Shown here: in pieces, positions 1-11,800 of the stretch
Layout: each line of letters starts with the position of its first letter
Numbering within the stretch: the stretch's first letter is position 1
From: Leifsonia xyli
GTDB taxonomy: Bacteria; Actinomycetota; Actinomycetes; Actinomycetales; Microbacteriaceae
Direction: 5' to 3'
Assembly: GCA_003243275.1 (NCBI GenBank)
Contig: QFQR01000005.1
Coordinates: forward strand, 1-64,000
DNA length: 64,000 nt
Translations under genes and position numbers: made by a program
Notes under the pieces: model-generated
Told to the model about the DNA's origin: nothing
The model's database searches: none
Seen by the model: only the letters and a program-made list of their open reading frames with translations

Positions 1-453
1 AAGCACATCGACGGGCAGGGCCGCACGCTCGGCGGCATGGTGCTGGGCTCGGAGAAGTTCGTCATGGACCACCTCCACACCTTCCTGCGGCAGACCGGCC
101 CGTCGCTCTCGCCTTTCAACGCCTGGACGCTCGCCAAGGGGCTCGAGACGCTGTCGCTCCGGGTGGAGAAGATGCAGGCGAACGCGGCCGCGATCGCGGA
201 CTTCCTCGCCGCCCATCCGAAGATCACGAGGCTCTCCTATTGCGGACGGCCCGACCATCCGCAGGCGGCGCTCGTGAAGAAGCAGATGGCCGGCGGCGGC
301 ACGCTGGTCGCCTTCCGGGTCGACGGCGGCAAGGCGGAGGCGTTCCGGCTCGGCAACGCGCTGGAGGTGATCAAGATCTCGAACAATCTCGGCGACGCCA
401 AGTCGATCCTGACCCACCCGGCGACCACCGACGCGGCGCTGAAGGCGGTGTGA
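1..453 (+). CDS. metZ: O-succinylhomoserine sulfhydrylase, 3' part only, C-terminus truncated
   Basis: The 150 visible codons are the C-terminal half of a Cys/Met-metabolism PLP enzyme, which makes homocysteine from an activated homoserine and sulfide. The window opens on the lysine of KHIDGQGR, the family's PLP-binding lysine. TGPSLSPFNAW, the GLETL segment and SILTHPATT follow in the family order. After HPATT the protein reads DAALKAV and stops at 451-453. Family members carry about 35 more residues there, including the LVRLSVGLED-type segment whose arginine contacts the substrate carboxylate. I do not find that segment in any frame of the next 150 bases. Family assignment is firm; whether the product is active is doubtful. 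Confidence 0.85.
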   Translation, partial: KHIDGQGRTLGGMVLGSEKFVMDHLHTFLRQTGPSLSPFNAWTLAKGLETLSLRVEKMQANAAAIADFLAAHPKITRLSYCGRPDHPQAALVKKQMAGGGTLVAFRVDGGKAEAFRLGNALEVIKISNNLGDAKSILTHPATTDAALKAV

Positions 454-702
454 CGGGACGGCGGCCTCGGTTTTAAGAAGCCCCGCCCGGCGGCGAACTC
501 GGGCGGACCGACGTCCGAGGCGCAGCGGCCGAAGCGGGCGAGCCCGACGCGGTCGATCCGCCGCCAGCGGTTCAGCCGGCTTTTTCGTCGGCGTGAGCAG
601 GCTCGCTTGGATGTTCCAGATCCGCCGGTTTCATCTGCCGCAGAAACAAGAATGGCTGCGCGGCTTGGGGCCGCGCAGCCTGTTTTCGTCCGGTTCGTGG
701 GC
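454..702. other. Intergenic stretch between metZ and the pstS-like gene
   Basis: About 250 bases without a credible gene. The two flanking genes converge here. The only clear structure is the hairpin at 654-680. The open frames across this stretch are arginine/alanine-rich shadows of the gene on the other strand. Confidence 0.6.
654..680 (-). terminator. Strong hairpin terminator, probably bidirectional
   Basis: A perfect 11-bp stem (GGCTGCGCGGC at 654-664 with GCCGCGCAGCC at 670-680) closes a 5-nt loop. It lies 22 bp beyond the stop codon of the minus-strand pstS-like gene. On the plus strand it is followed by TGTTTT, and on the minus strand by ATTCTTGTTT. It can therefore end both the phosphate-binding-protein transcript and any read-through from metZ. 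Confidence 0.75.
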
Positions 703-2030
703 TCAGAGCGAGCAGTAGCCGGAGATCTTGCCCTTGCTCAGGCCGCGGGGAGAGGTCCCGGTCGCGAACAGGCGATCCCTGACCGCCGCCCGGAACTTCT
801 TCGAGAGCGGGGTGAAGCCGCCCGCACGGGCCTTCGCGCCGCTCTTTGCGCTGAACGCATAGTTGGCGAAGCTGCTCACGCCTTCGAACTTGTTCTTCGG
901 ATAGCAGGTGTAGAAGTTGAGGAAGGTGAAGCCGACGATCGGGTAGGCGTTCATCTGGGTCGGGTTGTTGACGGCCGGATCGAGGACCGCGAGCTTCTGG
1001 CCCCACACGAGCGCCGAGTCGGTCACAGCCGGCGGCGTCATCGAGCGCATGGCGCTGTCGACGTTGCTCCACGAAGCCGAGCGCTTGTAGTTCTTGAAGG
1101 TGCCGTTGTCGATGTCGTACTGGTTCTGCAGGTTCGCGGTCGACGGAGCCGGCGAGCCGGCGCCGGCCGCGGGGGTCGCGATCAGGTCGGTGTAGTCGGG
1201 GCTGACATAGCCGATCGCATAGGCGTTGTTCGCGACGGCGGTCGAGACGCCGCCGCTGCCGGCCGCGGGGATCAGACGGCCCGACGGGATCAGGTCGGAC
1301 CAGGCGATGGTCGTCTTGCCGGTGGGCTGGGACGGGTCGGCGCTGTTCGTCGCGGGGAACGAGAAGCCGCCGGCGGCGGCGCTGCCGTCGCAGACCGTGT
1401 CGAGGTGGCGGCTGAAGATCTCCGTGGTGCCGCTGCTGTCGCTGCGGACCACGACCTTGATCTCCTGGTTCGACGGCGCCTTGCCGTTGTCACGCACGAT
1501 CAGCGGATCGTTCCAGCGGGAGATGCCGCCGGTGAAGATGCCGCAATAGCTCGCGCGGGACAGATACAGGATCTTGCCGGTGGCCTGCTTGCCGTCCTTG
1601 TCGACGAGGCCGGTCGGGCCGTTCTTCCTCAGCGTGAGGCTGGCCTTGTTGAAGGCGAGCGTCACGGGCGTGCCGACGCTCGGCACCTGGATCGGGTCGC
1701 CCCAGCGCGCGGCGTTGTAGGTGTCGAGGTCCGCGGTCGTCAGGATCGCGTCGCTGCCGGCGAACTGGATGTCTTCCTTCTGCGCGGTCGTGACGTCGGA
1801 CGGCAGCGGCTGGGCCGGCGTGCCGGAGCCGCCCGGGAACCAGGTGTTGTTGTTGAACATGTGGTTTTCGAACGAGGCCTTGCCGGCGCCGCTGCCGGTG
1901 TTGGCGGGGATCGAGCCGCCGCTCGGGCGGATCAGCGGCCCTGACCGCGGATGGTCTGCTGGGCCAGGGCCGGCGAGACGGCGAAGAGCGCGAGCGCGGA
2001 AACGCCCGCCAGCCTGAAGAGGTGAGACAT
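703..2030 (-). CDS. PstS/DING-type periplasmic phosphate-binding protein, apparent 1-nt frameshift after the signal peptide
   Basis: The 385 codons of 703-1860 encode a PstS-fold protein that would bind phosphate in the periplasm. RSDSSGTTEIF is the family's phosphate-binding loop. The open frame starts without a leader. Upstream, from ATG at 2030, another frame encodes a classic signal peptide (MSHLFRLAGVSALALF, cleavage near ALA-QQ) preceded by AAAGGA. That frame hits TGA at 1932-1934. Restoring one base in the GGCCC run near 1938-1941 joins the frames through GQGPLIRPSGG. This is either a real mutation or a sequencing slip. The gene sits downstream of the TPS operon, behind its own AT-rich promoter region. 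DING or low-molecular-weight alkaline phosphatase relatives share this fold, so binding versus phosphatase activity is open. Confidence 0.8.
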
Positions 2031-2251
2031 CTGGAATCCTTTGTCGTCCGTGATGCGGACGCCTCGCGCCATGACAAAGGTCTCGCTGCGCGGGTCCGGC
2101 CCGCCGCTCTTATTTGGAAAATAATTTCGATATGTTTCTGATCCAAAGGAGTTTTTGCTTGAAAGTTTTCAAAATTTTCGATTATATTATATGAGAGAGA
2201 TTCTGTTCGCAGAAATGTGAGTGAGTTTCTTTTTCGGCCGCTCGTCGGCTT
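2031..2251 (-). promoter_or_regulatory. AT-rich promoter region of the pstS-like gene
   Basis: This 221-bp gap is strikingly AT-rich between about 2110 and 2205 compared with its flanks. That fits a promoter for the minus-strand phosphate-binding gene. One TTTGTCAT half resembling half of a Pho box occurs near 2073-2080 on the minus strand. I see no second half at the right spacing, so phosphate control is only a suggestion here. Confidence 0.4.
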
Positions 2252-2858
2252 TCAACGTTTCGCGCTCACCACCTTCACCGAAAAGACGATCGACTCGAGG
2301 CGCTGGTTCAACGCGGCGACGTCGGTCCCGGGACCCGAGCCCTTGAGGCAAAGACCCCTGCAGCCGCCGCCCGCAAGCCGCGCGCCTCGCGGCGCGGCCG
2401 CCCCGAAGCCGAAGGTCGCGGCCGGCACGACGCCGGTCACGGCGTATCCCCGCGCCGACAGCTTCGAGCGCACGGCGAGGCAATAGTTGACGGAGAGCTG
2501 CGAGAACCGCGTTTCGCCATGGCCGGCGCGGTATTTCATCGTCGCCGTGCAGATGTCCTGTCCCGCGAGCCGCCAGGCGCGCGCCAGATAGGTCACGCCA
2601 TAGCGGATGTTGGTCGCGGGATCCGCGAGTTCGTCGGTCGTGCCCGCGAAGCCGAGCATGCGGGCGGTTCCGGGCATGACCTGCATCAGCCCGACCTCTC
2701 CCGCGCCGCCGCGGGCGGACGGATCGTGCGGGGAGGGAGGAGACGGCGGCGGCCGCGTCCTGCGCCGGGGAGTCCGGCTGCGGCTCGGCGCTCGCCGTCG
2801 CGCCGCCCATGAGCGCGGCGCAGGCGGCGGCCGCGAGCGTCGCGGCGAGGCCCCTCAT
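2252..2858 (-). pseudogene. Lytic transglycosylase, internally deleted and frameshifted
   Basis: ATG at 2858 overlaps the tpsA stop as ATGA and opens a signal peptide (MRGLAATLAAAACAALMGG, then ASAEPQPDSP). About 40 codons later this frame becomes arginine-rich nonsense. The other frame carries the C-terminal half of a soluble lytic transglycosylase: DPSARGGAGEVGLMQVMPGT, then the NIRYGVTYLARAW region, ending at 2252. The block that normally precedes DPSARG and contains the catalytic glutamate (ES motif) is missing. The gene therefore has a frameshift plus a deletion of roughly 40 or more residues. An intact copy would cut peptidoglycan, plausibly to make room for surface export by the neighbouring TPS system. 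Confidence 0.7.
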
Positions 2859-5800
2859 TGCGTTTCGGCCTTGCAGTCCGGCTGGTCGGGCGGGCAGTCC
2901 TTGCCGTCGCCGCCGCCATAGCCGAGCACCTCGACGATGATGATCGACGCCTGGTCGGAGGCGCCGTCCTGGCCGGGGGCCGCGGCGTCCGCGTTGGCTT
3001 CGGCGCTCGCCGCGGCCGTGAGCGCCCCGAGCGGGGCGACCGCGACCTGAGGCACGCCCACCGACGCGCCGCCGACCGAGATGTTGTCGGCGTTCGCGAC
3101 GGTCTCGGCCGCGATGTTGATGTTGCCCGCGACGCGGATGCCGGCCGCGCCCGCGTCCACCGTGCCGCGCGGCGCGATCAGGAAGACGTCCGGCGCCTCG
3201 ACGTCGGGCGAGGGCTGGAACGCCGCGATGCCGGCGCCTGTCGCGCTGCCGCGGCGGTCCTCGACCGAGTAGCCGTTGTAGTCGGTGTCGACCACGACCG
3301 GCGGGAAGTTCGAGGAGGTTTTGGGGCCTTCGCCGCCGTTGAGGTCGCCGTTCGAGGACCACATCACGATGTCGCCGCCGCCCTGCGTGAACAGGCGGCT
3401 CTGGTTGAGCAGCACGTCGCCGTCGGTGAAGGTGTAGATCGTGCCGCCGCGCACGGTCAGAAGGCCCTCGTAGCCCGCCGGGATGGCGTCGATCGACAGG
3501 GGCGGCTGGGCGCCGACCTTGAGCGCTTCGTAGAGGGCCGCGCCGCCGTAGTTGCGTCGCGCGATCTGCTGCGCGGTCCGCACCACCGATCCCGCGAGCA
3601 CCCGGCCGCCGGGGCCGAACACCCGGATGTCGCCGCCGCGCGAGGTCTGGATGGTGGCGAGGCGGAGGTCGAGGTCGCCGGTGTGGACCTGCTTGTTGGC
3701 GCCGTTCGAGCCGCCCGTCAGGTCGTTGACGGTGTAGCCGAGATCGCCGGGGAACAGCGTGTTCACGGCGCGGTAGCCGCGCTGGTACTGCTGGTAGGAG
3801 GGGCCGGACGGGTCGGCGGTCGCGGACAGTTCGCCGAAATAGACGTCCGACAGGAAGTTCCGCTGGCGGAGGTCTTCCAGTCCCTTGAACGCCCGGTAGG
3901 CGACCGCGTAGTCGACTTCGCCGCCGCCGGCCTCCTCGGCCAGTTCGCCGGCCGCGTGCTCCTTCATCCAGGTGATCAGCTTCGGACCGTAGACCGGCCG
4001 CGCGCGGTCGCCGCTCACGAACAGGACGTCGTCGAGCTTCGCGAAGTTCGCGGGGTCGAGATAGGCGTCGCGGAAGGCGTCCCAGGCGACGCCCTTGCCG
4101 ACGCCGAACATCACGGTGACGTTCGCGCCGTCGGGCGAAAGCCAGGGGTTGCTTTCGTCGCCGACCGAGAGCACGCCGCCGCCGAAGGACACCTGCGCGC
4201 CACGCTGCAGGACCGAGGAGTCGCTCGAGTTCGGGTCGTCCTCGAACGGCGTGACCGTCGCGGAGTTCAGGAACGGACCGGCGTTGCGGCCGGCCTCCAG
4301 ATAGAACGATCCGGGGCCGCCGATCAGGAACGTGTTGCCCTGGAGCGTGGCCCGCGGCGCGCCGGGCTGGCCGAGCTGGCCGTTCGACAGCAGCGTGCGG
4401 GCGCCGACGAGCGAGGAGCTCGCGACGATGTCGCGGCCGGCGACCACGCGGGTCACGTCGGCGTCGTCGAGGTTCTGGCCGAAGAACGCCATGTCGAGAA
4501 TGTCCCGGCCGGCGGAGACGCGGGTCTCCTTCGGCGTCGACAGGATCACGCCGGCGATGTCGCGTCCGGCCGAGATCAGGACCGGGTTCTCGTCGTCGCC
4601 GTGGAGCGGCGTTTCGGAATGCTGGCGGCGCTGCTCGCTCTCTGTCGCGTCGGGCCGCAGGTTCGGGAATTCGAACACGTTGACGGTGCGGAACTCCGGC
4701 TCGATCAGGAAGTCCGCGACCTGCCCGCTTCCGAACAGGCCCGGCAGCAGGCCGGGATCGGCGTCCGACATGGCGAGCGTCGCGGGGGCGATGTCGCCGG
4801 CGGCGAGCAGCTCGAGCTGGCCGACCGGGCTCGGCGCCATCAGGATCTGCGTGTCGCCGCCCGCCGCGGTCGGAACCGTGTCCGTGCGCCTCAGCTCCAG
4901 GTCGCCGCCGGTGGTGACGGCGCGGAACGAGCCCGGCCACACTGAGAGCGTCCCGAAGATGACGTCGCGCTCGTTGCGAACCAGGACGTCGGCGTTGGCT
5001 TCGATCGAAACGCCCGCGATCGCGCTGTAGAAGCCGAGACTGTTCTGGTCCTGCGCCGAGTAGGCGCCGAGCGCCGCGAGGCCCTGAAGGTCGACCCCGC
5101 GGCCGGCGGAGACGTCGATGGTCGCGTCGGACAGTCGGAGCCGGAGCGCGTTCTCGACGACGTTGAAGGCGTTGTTGGAGATGTTCCCGGCGCTCGCGAC
5201 CGAACGCGCGGCCGAGACGACGCCTTCGCCCGAGGCCACGTCGACGCGGCCGCCCAGGACGTCGCGCCCGGCCGTCACGACGACGTCGCCGGAGCCGAAG
5301 GTGAGCAGCGCCTTCGTGGCGGATCCGCGGCCGCTGGTCGCGGCGCTGGCGACGCTGGTGGTCGCGACCGTCGTGAGGTCCGAGAGGTCTCGTCCGGCCT
5401 CGACCGTCACGTCGCCGCCCGCGAGCGCGCCGACGCCGTCGTAGAAGCCCGAGGCGTTGATGCGGATCGCCGCGTCCTGCCCGACATGGCCCTGACGCCA
5501 CGGCTCGTAATCGGCCATGAAGGTCTTGTAGATTGAGACGTTGGGGTTCGAGCCCTCGGCGATCGTGGACCGCGCGAGGTCGCGGCGGCCGAGCACGTCG
5601 AGGCCGGCCGAGAGCGTCACGTCGCCGCCGTCTTCGGCGAAGGCGAGGTCGCCGACCAGCACGCCGGCTGGGCCGAAGGAGCGCTGGAAAGCGGCGTTCG
5701 CGCCGTAGACGAAGCTCGGCAGGCTGTCGCGCAGCGGATTCGAGGTCGGCAGCAGGCTGGTCGGGTCGAGCGTGATCGCGCGGCCGTTCGCGTCCGTCAT

Positions 5801-8800
5801 CACGATCGGCTCAAGGCTCGCGCGCCGGCCGGCGCTGTAGATCGCCGCGCCGCCGATCTGGCGGGGATCGCCGAAGGCCTGCCGGTCGGTGACGAGCTTG
5901 TCGTCCGTGGTGCGGACGAAGATCGGATCCTCTTCGCCCCGGAGATCGATCGATCCCGCCGCCGCGACGTCGATCGATCCCGCGCCGGTGCGGATCAGAT
6001 TGCGGTAGTAGGCGGTGCGGGTCGAGGCCGGCTTCGACGCCGAGGTCGCCTTGTAGGAGTGGAGGCCGACCACCGAGAAGTCGCCCGAAGCGCCCGCGAC
6101 GACGCGCGAGGCGTCGGCGCTGCCGAGGTCGGCGCCCGCCGCGAAGCTCAGCGAGAACGAGCCCATGGCCTCGCCGTCGATCAGCGGGAACAGTTCGGCG
6201 CTTCCGGCAGCGTCATCGCCGAGGGCGGCCGCGGAGTTGGCCGCCGCGCTGAAGGGCGCGGTCGCGGGGCGACGGCCCGCCATGGCGAGCGGCAGGAAGG
6301 TTTCGTCCGTCTGGTTGCGGAACTGGAAGAAACCGTCGCTGATCGTGCCCTCGACCGTGAGGTCGCCGGCCGCGCGGATCGCGATCGCCCCGGCCTCGCC
6401 GAGCGCCGAGCCGCCGACCCGGTATGTCATCGCCGTGTAGTTGCGGATCAGGTCGGCCTCGCGGCCGAACACGACCGCGGCCTTGCCGACGGTCGGGTCG
6501 ATCGCCATCACGCCGTCCGCGGTCGCGGCCGTCACGTCGACCGTGCCCGCGGCGAGATTCCAGTTCGAGGCGAAGGTCACGTCGCCGGCCGACCGCAGCT
6601 CGACGCCGGGGCGGGCGTGGAAGTTCGACTTCGAGGCGAGGCCGCCGAGACCGGCGTAGGAGGCCGAGAGGTCGAAGTCCTGGATGTAGGACGCGACCGT
6701 GCCGTCTCCGCGGTCGCCGAGCAGGTTCACGCCGGAGCCCGCGTCGACCACCGAGACCTCGCCGGTGCGGGCGTCGTAGACGAGCGTGTCGAGACCCTCG
6801 CGGACGTCGAGCACGACGCCGCCGTTCTCGTCCCGCTTCACGCCGACGAACTCGCCGCTGTCGGCGATCGCGTCGAGGTCCCAGGTCTTGTAGGCCTCGA
6901 GCACGATCTCATGGGCGCCCGTGACGCGGCCGTTGGAGGTCACGTCGACGCGGTCGCCGCCCTCGGCCTCGATCACCGGAGCGCGCAGGCTCACCGAGCC
7001 GCCCTGGTCCGCGGCGACGTAGCGGCAATAGGTCTTGCCCTCGCGGCGGACGGAGACCAGGCGCCCCTCGGTCCGGTCGGCCGCGACGTCGATGACCGAG
7101 CCTTCGTCGAGCGCGATCGATCCCTTGTCCCCGACCGCGATGGTCACGGAGCCGGAGCGCGCCCGGCGGCTGTCGCTCGCGGCGTAGCCGGTCGCGCCCG
7201 TGTCGATCGTCGCGCCGTCGCGCAGCCGCACGCCGGTCTGGCCGAACAGCGAGACGTCGCCGCCGTTGATCCCGCGCGTGTCGATGAAGCCCGCGACGTC
7301 TACGGCGCCGCCGTCCGCGCCGAGCGTCAGGCTTTCGGCCCTGATCGTCGAGCCGGCCCCGAGCGTGAGGTCGCCGGCGCCGCTGAAGACGGCGACGCGG
7401 CCGTCGAAGTTGCGCTCGGCGGCGAGCGCCGCAAAGGCGTCGAGATCGAAGGCGCCGCCGGCGTCGACGAGGATCGAGGCGTTGCCTTCCTTCGCGCGTC
7501 CGTCGATTTCGCCGCGGATGCGGACGTCGCCTTCCTGCGCGACCAGCGCGAGCGAGCCGGCCTTGCCGACCGTCCCGCCGACGTCGACGCGCGAGCCGGC
7601 GCCGATCGTCACGTCGCCATGGTCGGAGGCGAGCCGCATGCTGCCGGCGGGCGCGGAGCGCTTCACGGTGGCGAAGGTCTTCTCGTAGCCGGGCGCCTCG
7701 ATCAGCGCGCCGCGGCCGAGCGTGACGTCGCCCGAGGTCGCGCGGATGTCGACGAGACCCGCGGAGGCGCTGAGCCGCGTTCCCTCGATCGAGACGCTTG
7801 CGCCCTCGATCCGCAGGATGGCGCCGGGCGTCCGCTCGAAGTCCTTCAGGTCGGCGTCCGAGCTGTTCACGATCCGCACCGCGCCGCCGGCGCGGAACGC
7901 CGCCTCGGTCGGGACGATGGTGGTGAGCGTCGCGTCGGCGTTCGGCGACGCGCGGTCGGCGATGATCGGCGCGTCGATGGTGAGGTCGGCCGTCCCGACG
8001 TCGATCCCGCCGTCGCCATGGGCGAACAGTCCGGCGGACGCGCCGAGCGACACCCCGCCGCCGAAGCCGTCGAGGACGACCGATCCCGCCCCGACCACGA
8101 TCTCGCCCGCCTTGACGGTCAGCGCGGCGTTTCCGCAGGCCTCGCAGGCCTTGGCCGCGTCCCCGGCGTTGCCGAACTCGAGGGTCTTGGCTTCGATCGT
8201 GACGTCGCCGCCGTCGCGGCTTTCGACGCCGGGCGCGTTGAGCGCGAGTTCGCCGAAGGACCAGACGCCGCCGTCGATCCCGATCCCGTCGCGCGACACG
8301 AGGCTGAGCCGTGAGGCGCCGCCGCCCTTGAGGCCGTCGAGGAAGTCGTGGCTGAGCGCGAGCACGCCCCGGTCGACCACGCCGTCCGTGAGCGCGATTT
8401 CGCCCGCGCCGAGGTTGAGCGTGCGCGCGGTGATGGACGCGGCGTCGATCGAGAGCGTCGCCGCAGGCTTCCAGGCGAGGCCCCCCGTGCCGGTCAAGAG
8501 CGTCGGGTTGCGATAGGTTCCGACGTCGGCGAGCACCGACTGGCCGGAAATCCGGGCGCCGGCGCCGACCGACAGGTCGACGGCGTAGCGCCGCTCGTAT
8601 CGGGCGACGAGGTCGGGTCTCTTGGTCTCCGTCTCCGGAGCGTCGAGCGTCGAGTCGTCCCGGCGGATGATCCGCTCGGGACCGTTGGCGACCCGCAGGA
8701 ACGCCCCGACGCTTGAGCGATGGTAGCCGCTGCCGGCGTCGGTCGCGGAGTAGGGTCGTCCGACCCAGCCGCCCGCCGCGACATAGTCGGCGGTCGACGG

Positions 8801-11800
8801 ATCGCGCACCTCGCCGCGGGCCTCGATCACTGCGCCCTCGGCGACGATCAGCGCCTTGGCCGGTCCGTCGCGGACGTCGCGCGTGACTGTCGCGCCAGGA
8901 TCGTTCGGGTCGACGGCCTCGCCGTTCGCGTTGACGAGCTCGTTCTGGCCGAGGCCGACCGCGAGCAGGATCTCGGGCGCGGCGAGGGCCGAATTCTCGT
9001 CGTTCGCCACCACGAGACGATGCGCCGTGGTGCGGATCTCGACGTCGCCGTCGGCCTGCGTCGCGCGCGTGCCGCCGATCAGCAGGGATTCCGCGCCGAG
9101 ACGGGTCAGGTCGTCGGCGCTGACGAGCAGGGGCGCGACGTCCGAGAGACGCTCGGCGCTTCCGGCCTCGCAGGCGGAGGCCGCGTCCGAGCAGAGCACC
9201 AGCTTGCCGCCGATCTCGCGCACCACGGCGCCGTCCGCGAGCACGGTCCCGTCGCGCAGCGTGATGGCGGACGGATCGGCGACGACGTAGATCGCCGACC
9301 CGCCGACGTCGACCGTGACGCCGCGGCCGTTCTTGCCGGGGGTGGAGTCGACGGTTCCGCCGAGGTCGAGCTTCGTGCGGGCGTCGAAGACGAGCGCGCC
9401 GGCGTCGAGCGGGAGGCGCGGCGTGGGCTCGCCGGCTTCCGCCGCGCGCGCCGCGAAGGTCGCCTGCGCGCTCGTCAGCGCGATGTTGGAGTATTTGAGG
9501 AAGGTCGTCTGCGTCTGGACGTCAAACCGGCGCCAGCGCCAGTCGCGCGATCCGAGCTGGCCGTAGCGGCCGCTGACGCGGATCGTGCCGTCGGCGAGCG
9601 TCGTCGCGGCCGCGCTCGCGAGGCCCGGCCCGCCGCTCTGCTCGACGATGCGCAGCCCGCCGGGCAACACGGCGTATTTCGCCGGCAGCAGCGTGTACCA
9701 GCCGGCCTTAAGTCCAGCGCCGCCTTCGAGATAGACCCGCGTTCCCGCCATCGAGGGCTGGCCGAGCTCGTCGTAGCCGGTCGAGAAGTAGGGGTCGAAG
9801 GCCGCGACCTGCGCCTCCGACAGGCCGGGCACGATCGCGTAGATCTGGCGTCCGTCCGGATAGGTGAGGCCGCCGTTCGAGCTGAACTCGTCGACGTTCA
9901 GCCGGTCCAGCACGTCGCGCGAGCCGCCGGTTCCGGGGATGAACTCGTAGGCGAAGACGTCGCCGCCGCCGGAGACGTCGATGGTCGCGCCGTCCTCCAT
10001 GACGACTTCGCCGCCCCCGAGCGTCAGGCGCTTCTCGGGCGTCTGCTCGAGCGCGTCGTCGCCGCCGGGCGCGAAGTAGTATTCGGTGAGGTCGGTGGTG
10101 ACGCCGTAGGGGATGCGGATCGTGCCGCCCGAGACCGACGTCAGGCTGCCGTCGCCCAGCGTCACCGTCTCGGTGGCGGGCGCGATGACGATCCGGTCGC
10201 CGTTGGCGTCGAGGTCGCCGAGGATGGCCTCGTTGCTTCCGAGCGTGAGCTGCCCGTGCGGGGTGAACAGCGCGCCGTTCTGCTCGATATGCGTCGCCTG
10301 GACGGTGAGGTTCGCGCCCGCCGAATAGGGGGTCTTGGGCTTGGCCCCGCCGTCGCGCTCGAAGCGGATCGTCGAGTCCTGGCCTGCGGAGGTCACGCGC
10401 GCGGTCGTTCCGGTCGCGGGATAGACCCGGTCGGCGCTGATCGTGAGGTCGCCGCCGGCCGCGAGATGCATGCCGATGGCGTCCGAGAACACGATCGAGC
10501 CGATGGCGTCGGTCGGCAGGCGCCGGTTGACGTCGCTCTGACCGATCAGCCGGACGTCCCCCTTCGAGCGGAGCGTCGCGGAGCCGACGGTCTCGTTGAA
10601 GCGCACGGCGCCGACGACGTCGATCTGGTCGCCGCTCAGCGTCACGCTGCCGGAGCCGGCCGCGCCCGTCACGGCGTCGACCGTGTCCGCATAGCCTTCG
10701 AGCCGGATGTAGCCGGCCGAGATCGACAGCGAGCCGCCGGTCCCGATGTCGGCGAACAGCTGCGGGTCGCGGATCGCGCCCTGGCCGGTCTGGTCGACGA
10801 TCTCGTGGCTCGTGAGGAAGAAGGCCCGGCCGAGTTCGAGATCGACGTCGCCGATCGTCGTCACGCTGCCGCGGGCCTGCAGCATGTCGAAGCCCGAGGC
10901 CTCGATCATGTCGGCCGAGACGGTGTTGGCGAGCGGCGTCGCGGTGTCGGCCTGGGTCAGGACGAGGTCGCCGATCTCGAGCGTTCCGCCGCGCGCGTGC
11001 TTCGCGCCGCCGTGGGCCTCGATGTCGGCGCCGGTCAGCGTCGCGCCGTTCGGCGCGTGGATGGCGCCGGCGTCGCTCCAGACGCGGGTCGGGATCGGCT
11101 TCGCGGGCGTCACCGAGCCGTCCGAGGGCGCGCGCCGGTAGACGTCGCGCGCGCCGTCGAGATCGAGCTTCGAGCCCTTCTCGGCGACGAGCTTGAGGCC
11201 GAGCGACTTCTTGAAGTTGGTGTTGTCCTTGTAGCCGTTGCCGGCGAAGCGCGAATAGTCGTTGCCGGGATAGAGCTTGAAGCCCTTCACGCGGTCGGCT
11301 TCCGGGGCGAGCGTGATGCTTCCGCCCGACACGATGCGGCCGTCCGAGACGGTTTCGCCGGCCGCGTCCCGCTTGCGGGCGAGCGGGTCGCGCAGGCTGA
11401 CGCCCGACAGGTCGGTGACGCTGCCTTCGCGCAGCTCCACGCCGACGTCGCCCGCGAGTTCGCCGAGCAGGTAGCCGACATAAGCCTCGGCGTTGGTGAG
11501 CCGCCGCCCCGTCTCGTCGGTGACGTTCGACAGGTCGGTCTCGCGGTAGGTGCCGTCCCCGCGCGCGACGAGCCCGTCATAGGGGTCGCGGACCGAGCGG
11601 CCCTCGTCCGCGATCGGCTGGGGCAGGGTCGAGCGCTGCACGATGTGTCCGCCGCGGATCCGGATCAGCCCTTCGTTGATCAGCCGCGGCGCGGTGATCG
11701 TCGCGCCGGCCTCGCCGAGGATCTTGCCGCCCTCCGCGACCTTGAGCTCGATCGAGCCGCCGAAGCTCAGATTGACGGGCGCGCGGTAGTAGGCGTTGTC

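Noticed and set aside
2031..2251. Pho box before the phosphate-binding gene
   Set aside because: Only one TGTCAT-like half could be found and no properly spaced partner; kept as a hint, not a feature.
2187..5501. 1104-codon minus-strand frame overlapping tpsA and the transglycosylase
   Set aside because: Almost all is an arginine-rich shadow of tpsA; only the short MRGLAATL... leader part belongs to a real gene and is listed there.
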